A stretch of 64,000 nucleotides of DNA from CAVSWN01 sp963770995 (GTDB lineage Bacteria > Acidobacteriota > Vicinamibacteria > Vicinamibacterales > CAVVIG01). The stretch lies in contig CAVYRS010000001.1 of NCBI GenBank assembly GCA_963770995.1, positions 1,302,001 to 1,366,000 on the forward strand, read 5' to 3'. Positions 1 through 7,918 of the stretch are shown piece after piece. The notes beneath the pieces were generated by a model. It was not told where the DNA came from and searched no databases. It saw nothing but the letters and a program-made list of their open reading frames with translations. Every line of letters begins with the position of its first letter. Position 1 is the stretch's first letter. The translations under genes were made by a program, and so were the position numbers.

Positions 1-496
1 GGCCTCGCCGACCAGGCGTTCGAGTCATTCGCCGCACTTGAATCCCACCTGACGGCGTGGATGATCCTGGCCGATGAGCGCGAGCACGGGACCACCCATG
101 AAGCCCGAGCGTTCGCTTCCATCGCGACGAGCGCCCGATGCTGCGGCCGCTCCCCGCACGGGCGCTGCCCCGCCGCGAGCAGCGGCTCCGGCGACGTGTG
201 GCCCATGACGCCTTCGTGGACGTCGACACGGTGCGTTACAGCGTGCCGTATCGCCTGGTGCGGGATCAGGTCGAGGTCGTCGATTGACGAGCAGATCGTC
301 CGAATTTTCCACGGGACGATGCTCATCGCGACCCACGCCCGGACGCGAGAGCCCTTCGCCCGCGTGATCGATCCGACGCACTTCGCCGGATTGTGGCGGC
401 CGGCCGTCCCGCCGATCGAAATCGACCGCGGCACCGTTGACGGTGCTCGGACGCAATCTCGCCGACTACGCCGCCGTCGTGGACGGTGACCAATGA
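1..496 (+). pseudogene. IS21-family transposase IstA, 3' remnant, frameshifted
   Basis: This is the C-terminal part of an IstA transposase (DDE integrase of IS21 elements), cut by the window start. No single frame is open. Pieces in different frames line up in IstA order: REHGTTHEA, then FHRDERPMLRPLP, RYSVPYRLV, then IFHGTMLIATHAR and VIDPTHFAGLW, then NLADYAAVVDGDQ at the end. At least three frame changes are needed, near 115-135, 280 and 415. The final TGA overlaps the ATG of the next gene (ATGA at 493-496), the usual istA/istB coupling. The order of motifs and the istB partner make the family secure. The copy cannot make a full transposase. Confidence 0.75.
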
Positions 497-1273
497 GCGT
501 GGTCATTCACGCCCGCGTCGTCGAGCAGCTCACGCGTCTGCGGCTCCGGTATGTCGCCGATCGTCTCGATGCGGTGCTCAATGACGCCGCGCGGACGGAG
601 CCGACCTATCTCGATTTCCTCGACAGCGTCCTACGTCAGGAGGTCGAGGCCAAGCAGCGGACCCGCGTCGCCATGGGACTCAAGATCGCGCATTTTCCGA
701 CGGTGAAGACGCTCGATGACTTCGACTTCAAGTTCCAGCCGTCGGTCGATCAGCGGCTCGTGCGCGAGCTGGCGACGGCGCGCTTTCTCGCCCAAGCCGA
801 AAACGTGCTGATCTTTGGTGCGCCGGGCGTCGGCAAAACGCATCTCGCGATTGCCCTCGGCCGCGCCGTCGTCGAAGCCGGCCACTCCGTCCTCTTCACG
901 AGCGCCACGGCGCTGCTGGCGGCGCTGTCGAAGGCGGAGACCGACGGCCAGCTCAGCGATCGGCTTGATGTTCTATACGAAACCGAAGCTGCTGATCATC
1001 GACGAGCTCGGCTACCTGCCCTTCGAACGACGCAGCGCCCACCTCTTTTTCCAGCTCGTCGCCCGCCGCTACGAACGCGGCAGCCTGCTGATCACCACCA
1101 ACCAAGTCGTCACGCAATGGGGCGCGGTCTTCGGCGACGACGTCCTCGCCGCGGCGATCCTCGATCGGCTCCTCCATCACAGCCACACCCTGATGATTCA
1201 AGGTGAGAGCTATCGGCTCCGTCAGAAAAAGAAAGCGGGCTTGCTCGGTCAGGCGCATCGAAACGACGGCTGA
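493..1273 (+). pseudogene. istB: IS21-family helper ATPase IstB, one frameshift
   Basis: IstB is the AAA+ ATPase that loads and targets the IstA transposase. The first part (493 to about 965) encodes the N-terminal helical region and Walker A GAPGVGKTH at about residues 109-117. The reading frame then shifts by one base near 965-972 and continues with Walker B LLIIDELGYLPF, the sensor region LLITTNQ and the C-terminal LLHHSHTLMIQGESYRL. Restored length is about 260 aa, normal for IstB. The gene overlaps the upstream istA remnant by four bases. With a broken partner the element is almost certainly immobile. Confidence 0.85.
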
Positions 1274-1371
1274 TATGGATCGCTTCATCCCGTGCCAGCT
1301 TCGGGTTTCTGCGGGCGCTCGCCGGCGCAGACGCCGGCTCGCGCTGATCAACCAAGAACAAACACCGGATC

Positions 1372-1424
1372 GGAGGGGGTCAGTTTTAGTGTCGGAAGGG
1401 GGTCAGTTTCTCCTGTCGCTTGAC
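1372..1424. repeat. IS21-type right end with iterated terminal repeats
   Basis: Two copies of a GGAxGGGGTCAGTTT-like motif (1372-1387 and 1394-1409) are followed by TGTCGCTTGACA. Iterated end repeats that finish in TGTCG...TGACA are typical of IS21-family ends. The block lies about 100 bp after istB, where the right end is expected, and so marks the end of the element near 1424. The left end is outside the window. Confidence 0.5.
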
Positions 1425-1460
1425 ATCTTAAGACAAGCTCAGACATCCGGGCCACGGAAT

Positions 1461-1797
1461 ATGGAAAGTGGTAAACGACGAGTTGGATTTGTGCTGCTCG
1501 GCGTGGGTAGTTTCGTTATGGTTCTCGGTGCCACCGCGTTGAAGGCGAAGCCGGGCGAGTACCACGTCTGTCAGGAATTGATTCGCCAATTTCCGACGAT
1601 TCCCGAGTTGCACGGAAATTGCGACGACTACAAGAAAATCAACGGTCCACTGGTCGCGGGCGGGGCCGTCGCCGCCGGGCTCGGCGCTGCGGCTCGGCGC
1701 TGCGCTGATGGTCATGGGCTCGAACCATCCCAATACCACTCAGGTAATCGCCGATGGGCAGCGCGTTGGTGTCCGTTATCGACTAGCGTTGCCCTGA
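1461..1797 (+). pseudogene. Small membrane protein broken by a 13-bp tandem duplication
   Basis: Not assigned to a family. The frame from ATG 1461 encodes a basic start, a hydrophobic segment (VGFVLLGVGSFVMVLGATAL, about residues 8-27), a stretch with two cysteines, and a second glycine/alanine-rich hydrophobic segment. In that segment the 13-bp unit CTCGGCGCTGCGG occurs twice in tandem (about 1680-1705), which throws the frame. Removing one copy joins it to LGAALMVMGSNHPN and a tail that ends at TGA 1797, giving about 107 aa with two membrane segments. The duplication looks recent because both copies are identical. It sits just outside the IS21 end. Confidence 0.5.
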
Positions 1798-2070
1798 TAC
1801 TAGCGAGCGCATCAGATTTCTGCTGGCGAGCGAGTCGACACGTCCGACGCTAGACGGCGGCGCGACGATGGCTGAATCGGCTTAGCTGCAGGCGCGGGGC
1901 AGGGGCGGCGCGCCTCCCGAGAACGCGGCGCGACAGCCTGTAAACAAGCCCCGAACTCTGCTGAGGCGCGGTCACGGACCGCCGGACGGTATTGAAGCTG
2001 CGGGCGTCATTGAAGTCCTCCCGAGATCAGATCCTCCTTCGGCTCCATGCTGCACCTGGTCACACGCGTC

Positions 2071-3505
2071 GGGGTTGCCCCGCCCGCTGTTGAAATTCAG
2101 CGGCGGCTCGGGTGACATTCTACGCGACGTTCTCCACTGAGACTGCGATGCCGAGCTGCTGATCGCGAGCACGAAGAGCGGCGACGAGCTTCGGCATGTC
2201 CTTGTGCCCTTTCAGTCGGCGAAAGCCCTTGACGGCTTCGAGGACGGCGGCGGCGGTCCAGCGCAGCACCATCTGGCCACCACGCCACCGTTTGACGTTC
2301 CGCTTCACATGCCGGGTGCGGCTGATCAGACTCTCGATCGCGTTGGTCGTCGCGAGCGACTGCCGGAGGCGATCAGACAGACCGAGCGCGATCACGGTGA
2401 GCGTCTCGTCGAGTCCTTCGCGGACGCTGGCCGCGGCACTCGGATAGCGATCCTCGAGGCGTCGCGCCAGATCCTGCAGCAGGCGGCGCGCGGTCGCGAC
2501 CTCCGTCTGCTTGTAGGCGCGGGCGACGATCGCGCGAACCCACGGACGCTGCCCCTCCGGCAGATGCTCGAGGATGTTGCGGAGCTTGTGCACGTGACAG
2601 CGGTGTATCAACGCCGCTGCACCAAACGTCTGCGTCACCGCTTTGTGCAGCGCCTTCGAGCCATCGAGGATGACCAAGAGACTGCGATCGGTGCGCAGGC
2701 CACGGCTTTGGAGATCGGCCAAGAGGCTTTGACAGACCGCGGCATTCTCGGTGGAGCCGTCCCAGAGGCCGAGCGCGTGTTTGGCACCGGTGGTATCGAT
2801 GCCGAGGGCGACCACGATGCAGTGCTCACCGATGTGGACGCCGTCGATCAGCAGCGCCACGAGGTCGAGCGCATCGAGCGCGGTCGATCGCCAGGCGGCG
2901 AGCTGCGCCGTGGTCTTCGCGACGAACCGCCGACTCACGGCGCTCTTGCTCGTGCCCCGCGTGCGGACCTCCGCGCCCATGGGTTCCAGGCTGCGGCCGT
3001 ACTGCCGCGTGGCGACGCCGAGGAGCATCTGCTCGACGACGCGACGATTCAATGGGTCGGTGTCGGCGAACGCCTCAAACGTCGGCAGCGCGACTTCGTG
3101 GCCGTCCGCCCGGACGCGCGGCCGGCGAATCTGCACCTTGCGGCCGCCGAGGACGACCTCACTGGACACCGTCCCCGCGCGCGACGCCACCCGCTCGGCC
3201 TGATGCTGATACCGCGGGCCGCAGATGGCCGTCCGATCCGCTTCGAGCATCGTGGTGAGGACCTTCAGGCCTGAGGCGACGGCGAGTTCCATCAGCTCGG
3301 CTCGGGTATCGACGAGGAGATCGACGAGGGGCAGGTGACGCTGCGTCGGTGAATCGACTTGGTGCGACCGATCGACTGTGCGAGACTCTCGTTTCATGGC
3401 GGCTCCTTGTTGGCGGGCTCTTCGCCCTGGCTTAGTCACCGGTCGTATAGCACGACCAGTGAGGAGCCGCCGCTTCTAAATTTCAACAGCTACTGGGACA
3501 TCCCC
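2071..3505 (-). mobile_element. Intact IS256-family insertion sequence
   Basis: The element is 1435 bp with imperfect terminal inverted repeats. The left end reads GGGGTTGCCCC then, after a short gap, GCTGTTGAAATT and CGGCGGCTC; the right end, read on the other strand, begins GGGGATGTCCC with GCTGTTGAAATT and CGGCGGCTCC. It is flanked by an identical 8-bp direct repeat CACGCGTC (2063-2070 and 3506-3513), the size this family generates. It holds one full-length transposase gene on the minus strand. Intact ends, gene and target duplication indicate a recent insertion. The interrupted sequence (joining 2063 to 3514) was not recognised. Confidence 0.88.
2120..3397 (-). CDS. IS256-family (mutator-type) transposase
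   Basis: The gene encodes a DDE transposase of the IS256/MULE type, about 425 aa, which is the usual length. The catalytic residues are visible in order: D in LLIDGVHIGEH (about residue 185), D in VILDGSKALHK (about 250) and E in TTNAIESLISRTR (about 355). The cysteine/histidine segment IHRCHVHKLRN and the conserved KRWRGGQM region near the C-terminus are also present. An upstream in-frame start at 3439 exists, but the start at 3397 (MKRESRT) leaves a better leader inside the right terminal repeat. It is the only gene of the element and appears intact. Confidence 0.93.
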   Translation of the reverse strand: MKRESRTVDRSHQVDSPTQRHLPLVDLLVDTRAELMELAVASGLKVLTTMLEADRTAICGPRYQHQAERVASRAGTVSSEVVLGGRKVQIRRPRVRADGHEVALPTFEAFADTDPLNRRVVEQMLLGVATRQYGRSLEPMGAEVRTRGTSKSAVSRRFVAKTTAQLAAWRSTALDALDLVALLIDGVHIGEHCIVVALGIDTTGAKHALGLWDGSTENAAVCQSLLADLQSRGLRTDRSLLVILDGSKALHKAVTQTFGAAALIHRCHVHKLRNILEHLPEGQRPWVRAIVARAYKQTEVATARRLLQDLARRLEDRYPSAAASVREGLDETLTVIALGLSDRLRQSLATTNAIESLISRTRHVKRNVKRWRGGQMVLRWTAAAVLEAVKGFRRLKGHKDMPKLVAALRARDQQLGIAVSVENVA

Positions 3506-3565
3506 CACGCGTCCGTGAATTCAGCTAGTCGAGAAGAGCCCGACCTTTGCTGATTAGGTCGCCGA

Positions 3566-4489
3566 TCAAAGATAGGTTCGGGACGATGGTCTTCGTGTTG
3601 TTCCTTCTTCTGTTTTGACGCCAGACGAATCGTCGGTTCCGGCTGGCTCCCGAGGGAACAGCTGCTTCGCATACTCCTCAAGCGTAGGCGGTACCTCGAC
3701 GGCCTGCCCCCGATCCGGGCCGACGAACTTCAGCTTTCGACCGGCCTTGGAACCGGTCGGGCCAGACGGGGCGGTGTGTTGTATCTGCGACTCGGTGGCT
3801 GACCGGTCGTTTGCGCCTGCGTGATCGTCACAGGTAGTCGCGGCAGATTGGTTGTGAACGTGAGGCTTTGTCTCGTGATCTGGCCGCTCCTCCGCTGGCA
3901 GGCGGCTGACCTCGAAGGCATCGCTGTTCGCTTCGGCAAGCGCGCATACTCGTTGCGCGGTCTTGAGAGCCGTCAAGAGCTTCGCTCGTTCAGAAACCTG
4001 CGCTTCGAGCTGCCGTTTCAGACCGCGGTTTCTTGCACGCTCCGCGTCGAGCTCCGTTTGTGCGGCTTGCAACTTCGACTCATACTCCGACACGAGCCGC
4101 TCTCGAAGGCGGTGCGCCTCGTCGCTCGCGGCTTCGGCGCGTGCTCGAGCGCTATGCTCCTGTTCACATTTGTGTGCCGCTGTCGTCGCAATTTCGCGCT
4201 CGACGTGGAGTGCCAACCGAAGCTCCTCGATTTGAATTTCGAATTGGCGCACCGATTTGGTCAGATCCTCGGATTGCCGAGCGGCCTGTTCCAGTTCGAT
4301 GAGCGCCGCGTCCAGTGCGGTTTGACCCGCCGCGCGCGCGCTTTCCGCGGCTGCATCGGCTTCAGCAACAGCTGTTGTCAACAGTTTGTCGATGACGGCA
4401 AACAATTCCCCCTGAAACGCCTGGCGCAGGCCAATTCTGCCTTCCACGCGTTCAAAGCCTACAGACACGGTTTCGGTGACCCCACGCAT
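3566..4489 (-). CDS. Hypothetical coiled-coil protein
   Basis: A 307-aa protein of unknown function. Residues 20-190 are alanine-, glutamate- and arginine-rich with heptad-like spacing (for example AEADAAAESARAAGQT and LKRQLEAQVSERAKLL), so a long coiled coil is likely. Residues 200-260 are polar and low in complexity. A short conserved-looking block follows (AGRKLKFVGPDRGQAVEVP and LEEYAKQLFP). The start at 4489 is preferred over 4543 because AGAGG lies 8 nt before its ATG. It has no signal peptide or membrane segment, so it is probably cytoplasmic. It stands alone between the IS256 insertion and broken genes. Confidence 0.6.
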   Translation of the reverse strand: MRGVTETVSVGFERVEGRIGLRQAFQGELFAVIDKLLTTAVAEADAAAESARAAGQTALDAALIELEQAARQSEDLTKSVRQFEIQIEELRLALHVEREIATTAAHKCEQEHSARARAEAASDEAHRLRERLVSEYESKLQAAQTELDAERARNRGLKRQLEAQVSERAKLLTALKTAQRVCALAEANSDAFEVSRLPAEERPDHETKPHVHNQSAATTCDDHAGANDRSATESQIQHTAPSGPTGSKAGRKLKFVGPDRGQAVEVPPTLEEYAKQLFPREPAGTDDSSGVKTEEGTTRRPSSRTYL

Positions 4490-4641
4490 AGTCGCATCCT
4501 CTGCAGATCGCTGAATTGGCAGGTCCTTTCGTGTTGGGCACATGGCAACTGTCGTGCCTGACGCAAACGCCCCGTTATTACCTCGGAAGCTCTTCTGCCA
4601 AGCGGTAGGAGGCCACCGTCAATTCTTGGGAGGCCGATCGC

Positions 4642-4811
4642 AGAATTGTCAGTGGTTGCGTTCGGGTCCGCGACTGCCGTCAAGAAGCGGTTCGGCGTGA
4701 CGCCGCGGATGCAGGATGGGCGGAGGCGGCTGGGGAGCTTGCGATTCGTCTACATGGCCGACCGACTCAGGCCATCGAGATCGACGACCGTCCGACCGTG
4801 CCCGTTTTTCT
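4642..4811 (+). other. Coding-like fragment related to the gene at 11794-12294
   Basis: The plus strand reads VVAFGSATAVKKRFGVTPR, which closely matches VAFGSATAVLKRYGVKAR encoded on the minus strand at about 11985-12060. Differences between the two are mostly at third codon positions, so selection on a protein is likely in their history. The fragment has no start codon or recognisable domain. It runs antisense into the end of the broken FHA gene. It is a relic of an unknown gene family present at least twice in the window. Confidence 0.35.
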
Positions 4812-5151
4812 GTTAGTCGGCCCGATGTACGTGATCTTGAACCGGCAGATTTCGATCACGTCACCGATTTTCAACATCCGCTCCGCGTTGCTGAGCGGCA
4901 CCCCGTTGACGCGGATCGGGTAACGCTGGCCGTAATCGCCCACGACGTGGACGGATGCTGCCTCGTCCCACCGATGTCAAAGTGGTAGCGTGCGACTTCC
5001 GTCTGGTGCCCACGTCAGGATCGGCAAGGCAGACGTCCGTATGCGGCGGCGGGTAGCGGCCAAAGACGGTCTTGTCCTTCACTAGGATCGCGACCTGCTC
5101 CCCGCGGCCGTTCTGGACGACAACCGCGCACTGTGGACGGTACGGCAGCAT
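4767..5151 (-). pseudogene. FHA-domain-like protein, frameshifted
   Basis: FHA domains bind phosphothreonine. Starting at ATG 5151, the frame gives MLPYRPQCAVVVQNGRGEQ and VFGRYPPPHTDVCLADPDVG, which resembles the first FHA strands and the GR(S) position. Two frame changes (about 4985 and 4950) are then needed to reach HARYHFDIGG and VNGVPLSNAERMLKIGDVIE, a typical end of the fold (the NG and GDxI positions). The canonical S/H phosphate-binding residues are not clear. Restored length would be about 125 aa. The family call is tentative, but the coding trace across three frames is good. Confidence 0.45.
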
Positions 5152-5532
5152 GACGCTACCGGCACGATACCTCTAGCGCGGCATCCGCGCCAACGATTGG
5201 CATCGGGCCAGCGTCGAACCATCGCGACTGACGGCGCCGTCGTGGCCGACGCCGTCGCCTTGGTACTGGTACTTCGGTTGATCGCCGCGGCCGTCGCGAG
5301 GAACGCGGCACCGGATCAACAGAGCAACCGGAATGTCATCGACACACGCCGGATCGTCGCTGCCCAAACGGGAGCACTGGACTTCTGGGTGCTCGTGGCG
5401 TTTGCGACGGATCGCGATCAAATGACTGGCCGGCTAGAAACGCTCACTGGAAGCTGGCGCGAGGCGCGTGCCGCGCCGTTGGCGAACTGTTCAGAACAGC
5501 AAGGCACAGCCGGCACAATCAGTCCTCGGTGA
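5152..5532. other. Stretch without a supportable gene
   Basis: No reading frame here has recognisable protein features. A 111-codon plus-strand frame (5197-5532) contains a hydrophobic run (AVALVLVLRLIAAAVA), but its composition matches the antisense of nothing known and it has no ribosome-binding site. The stretch separates the start of the FHA relic from the stop of the next broken gene. Confidence 0.3.
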
Positions 5533-5805
5533 TCACGCTCCGAAGTCCTGCCAAACCTCGCGCTCGAGTAGTCCCCGCTCGTGAGCCGCGAGCTGCTCGG
5601 CGCTGGTGTACGTCGGGACGCGCTGCGCGAAGGAGCTGAATCCGTTACGCAGCAGGTCGACCACGACGCCGTATTCACCCTGGATACGCAGCTCGCAATC
5701 CGTCCGGGCTCCGTCCTTCCATAGCGACTATGCGTGTCGCGCGGGCGTTGGCGTCCGCGGCGGAGTCGGCGGGCGATTCGGCGCGTAGAACGGATCTTCA
5801 CTCAT
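5533..5805 (-). pseudogene. Small conserved-type protein with in-frame amber codon
   Basis: From ATG 5805 the frame reads a proline-rich leader (MSEDPFYAPNRPPTPP) of 25 codons, then TAG, then 64 further codons in the same frame: SLWKDGARTDCELRIQGEYG, VVVDLLRNGFSSFAQR, and an alanine/glutamate helix to TGA at 5533. The second part resembles small proteins common in soil Acidobacteriota that start with LWKDGxRxDCELRxxGEYG and contain a short beta-sheet. That resemblance is from memory, not a search. The stop suggests a pseudogene; a downstream start is not obvious. Its ATG overlaps the TGA of the resolvase fragment. Confidence 0.45.
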
Positions 5806-6066
5806 TGGCTGCGCTCGGATCGTATCCGAACGGGTGACAGCGGAGGCCAAACCTCGTTCATGATTCGTGCAACCCGGCTGCGTAACCGGCGACGTCGCGC
5901 GTCAGACAGCAGCCGATCGAGAGCCGGCCGCTTGCCCTTCGCGCCGCTGATGCCCCGGTCGTTGTACTCCACCGCCGTCCATCCTCGCGCCTCGATGTAA
6001 CGGCGGATCTCCGCAAGCTGGTTCTCAGGTTCTTGATCGAACGCACTGCTTGTCTTTCAGCGCGAT
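5802..6066 (-). pseudogene. Serine resolvase N-terminal fragment
   Basis: The minus strand reads DQEPENQLAEIRRYIEARGW, then YNDRGISGAKGKRPALDRLL and SDARRRR. This matches the helix and loop after the catalytic serine in small serine resolvases (xxDQxPExQLxxLRxYxxxRGW, then DxGxSGxKxxRPxLDRLL). The N-terminal strand with the catalytic serine and the whole DNA-binding C-terminus are missing. The frame runs on without homology to TGA at 5802. It is a deletion relic of an invertase or resolvase, not a working gene. Confidence 0.6.
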
Positions 6067-6303
6067 TACAGTCCGTGGAACTGTTTTCGCCACGAACCAC
6101 CGACTTCTGGTTTCCGCATCGTGCATGATGCCGTTTCGGACAAGCTTGCGGATGCTGTCGCTGTGTTGAATGGTTAAATTGAACCGATGACCAGTGAGAA
6201 TGTCGCGGTACACCTGCGTTTCCTGTCCTTTCGGAACGGCCTTGCCGTATCCGTCAAGATGCAGACGCTGCCGCAGGCGCTCGAATGGGTCTGGCAGGGC
6301 CAC
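6025..6303 (-). CDS. Hypothetical protein
   Basis: A 92-aa frame of unknown function starting at ATG 6303. It is hydrophilic, with a central region (VYRDILTGHRFNLTIQHSDS, then RKLVRNGIMHDAETRSRWF) that looks protein-like rather than random. The last 15 codons overlap the resolvase fragment in another frame, so the true C-terminus may have been replaced. No ribosome-binding site or partner was seen. It could be the truncated 5' part of a longer gene. Confidence 0.3.
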   Translation of the reverse strand: MALPDPFERLRQRLHLDGYGKAVPKGQETQVYRDILTGHRFNLTIQHSDSIRKLVRNGIMHDAETRSRWFVAKTVPRTVIALKDKQCVRSRT

Positions 6304-6449
6304 GCCGTCGACACCAAATTGAAGCGGTAGGCCGGCTGGGGGTGCGCCGACGGTGCGATCTATTCGAGCAGAACTCGACTTGGTGAAACCCGCTATTGCC
6401 GCTCGAGAGTCAGGTCATCCCACGGCCTTGCATTCGCCGAACCAGTGAG

Positions 6450-6628
6450 CACCTATGGTTTCAAAGTCGAGTCGTCAACATCAGCGAGACCGGAGTGCTT
6501 TTCGCGCCGGCGGATTTGTCCCGGGGACGCCCATCGAAGTGATTGTGTCGCCGCCCATCGCGGTGGGCTCAATGGCATCAGGCAAGCAGGTGTGCGCGGC
6601 CGAAATCACGATGAGAGGTCTTCGCTGA
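6450..6628 (+). pseudogene. PilZ-domain-like fragment, frameshifted
   Basis: The plus strand encodes FQSRVVNISETGVLFAPADL, then after a one-base shift near 6520 VPGTPIEVIVSPPIAVGSM and GKQVCAAEIT. This resembles the central strands of PilZ domains (NxSxxGxxF, then a GxxIEVxxxPP segment), which bind cyclic di-GMP. The N-terminal RxxxR motif is not present and the 3' part is cut. At 6616 the sequence passes into the duplicated block shared with 12071. It is a relic. Confidence 0.4.
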
Positions 6629-7014
6629 CCGTCGGACAGCGATCGAGGATGGCGGGCGCCATCGACTTTGGTCTGCCGCCGGTATTGCCGGTCACACCCT
6701 TTAGGAAACGGCCGCGGGTATCGCGGCCTGTTGACGTCCTGCCCGCTCATTGCGGCCCGTGAGTGATCGCGACATACGGTCAGCTGACACGGCGCGAGAC
6801 ATGCACGGACCGATCGCAAGGTCGCTCCCATGTACACACACGCTGATCGACGCGTCAACGCCTGTGCATTGATTCTCGCCGGGATCGTCGTGGCACCGAC
6901 GTCCACGCGCGCGCAGGCGCGCTTCGAGCTGCTGAGCCGCGACACCCTGGCGCGGACGCCCGACGTGACCGTCGTCACGATCCGCGACCGGCGCACGTCC
7001 AATTGCTACGCGCT
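6616..7014 (+). repeat. Duplicated block A, copy 1
   Basis: These 399 bp are almost identical to 12071-12469 in the same orientation. The differences are scattered substitutions and two compensating one-base indels. The block holds the 5' flank and the first 62 codons of the secreted-protein gene at 12285. Here it is joined at its left edge to the PilZ relic and at its right edge, after the codon triplet for YAL, to block B. Confidence 0.85.
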
Positions 7015-7132
7015 ACCCTATGGCTGGCTCCACGCAAGCGTACCCCATGGCTACGTCACGGCCGTGCCCGGAGACTACTATTCGGACACCACCGACGACG
7101 CCTCGACAGCTACTACTACGTCGGATCGTTAG
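6830..7132 (+). CDS. Chimeric secreted protein
   Basis: A 100-aa protein with a signal peptide (residues 1-28, ending STRAQA). Residues 1-62 are nearly identical to the N-terminus of the 212-aa protein at 12285. Residues 63-100 (PYGWLHASVPHGYVTAVPGD through TATTTSDR) match the C-terminus of the protein encoded at 11105-11680 on the opposite strand. The join is in frame at 7014/7015. The homology to the second gene continues past the stop codon to about 7190. The gene is therefore a fusion made by duplication of two neighbouring loci. Whether it is expressed is unknown; the complete upstream flank of the 12285 gene came with it. Confidence 0.6.
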   Translation: MYTHADRRVNACALILAGIVVAPTSTRAQARFELLSRDTLARTPDVTVVTIRDRRTSNCYALPYGWLHASVPHGYVTAVPGDYYSDTTDDASTATTTSDR

Positions 7133-7190
7133 CGAGCAATGGAGTAATTGAGTAGTCGAGTAATGAAAATGCGCAATCGGCTAATCCGAT
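7015..7190 (+). repeat. Inverted duplicate of 11046-11240 (block B)
   Basis: Read on the minus strand, 11240 down to 11046 matches this segment over its length, apart from an 18-base-scale indel and scattered changes. It includes the last codons of the secreted-protein gene and the downstream flank with the TA-rich motif TGAGTAGTCGAGTA. Together with block A it shows that a piece of each neighbouring gene was joined here. Confidence 0.75.
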
Positions 7191-7246
7191 TGCCGAATCA
7201 ATCAGTTACACGGCTATCCAATTACTCTCACGGGAGCAATCCGACG

Positions 7247-7585
7247 ATGGAGATGACGAAAGTCGCAGTGCTCGTGACACTCGCCTTCAGCGTGATCGGC
7301 GTGGTGGGCGACTACTTCCTCAAGCTCGCCAGCGCGCGGGAGCAGCCGCTCGCGACGTGGTGGTTCTATCTCGGGTTCGCCCTCTACGCCTCGACCGCTT
7401 TCGGCTGGGTGTTCGTGATGAGGCACATGAAGCTGGCCACCATTGGCGTCCTCTACTCGGTCTCCATGATCCTGCTGCTGACCACGATCGGCGTGGTGGT
7501 GTTCCGGGAGTCGCTGAACCATTTCGAGATGGCCGGGATCGTCCTCGCCGTGGCTTCGCTCGTGCTGTTGACACGCTTCGCATAG
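7247..7585 (+). CDS. Small four-helix DMT/EamA-like membrane protein
   Basis: A 112-aa protein with four predicted transmembrane helices: residues about 5-25 (VAVLVTLAFSVIGVVGDYFL), 32-52, 60-85 (IGVLYSVSMILLLTTIGVVV) and 92-111. Size and layout fit the small DMT superfamily (EmrE/SMR-like or half EamA), exporters of small metabolites or drugs. The conserved glutamate of SMR proteins in helix 1 is not present, so a drug-export role is not supported. The start at 7247 has GGGAG about 10 nt upstream; an upstream in-frame ATG at 7148 would add an unlikely basic leader. It stands alone. Confidence 0.6.
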   Translation: MEMTKVAVLVTLAFSVIGVVGDYFLKLASAREQPLATWWFYLGFALYASTAFGWVFVMRHMKLATIGVLYSVSMILLLTTIGVVVFRESLNHFEMAGIVLAVASLVLLTRFA

Positions 7586-7586
7586 C

Positions 7587-7656
7587 GAGCCGCTCGCCGG
7601 CAGGAGAAGAACCCGGAAATCTGCGGGTTGAGGGTTCGATCCCTCCCGGCTCACCA
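7587..7656 (+). other. tRNA-like sequence, decayed
   Basis: GAGCCG (7587-7592) can pair with CGGCTC before ACCA near 7656. A T-arm-like hairpin GAGGG-TTCGAT-CCCTC precedes the 3' strand, with a loop one base shorter than normal. A stem AACCCG/CGGGTT sits in the anticodon-arm position. The D-arm is poor and the total length (70 nt) is short. It looks like a degraded tRNA or a tRNA 3' end left as an integration scar. It is not claimed as a working tRNA. Confidence 0.3.
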
Positions 7657-7918
7657 CGATTTCCTCAGTAAACTTCAGCGCTTTCGATTCAAATTCGCGC
7701 TCAGATCCGCGGGTTGACACACGAACCGAGAGAATCGCCGCCATATGACGCGGAGCCGGTGAGCTCGGTGCGCGCGCGATCGGAGAGCGGTATCCCGACG
7801 GCATCGCTCGTCCGCCACGACCGGTTGCAGCCAATCGACACGAACAGTTTCTCAGCGGCTCGAAGGCCGGCACCACCGCCCGCAAACCAGATCCCGCGTG
7901 AGAAGAATCCGCTGATGC

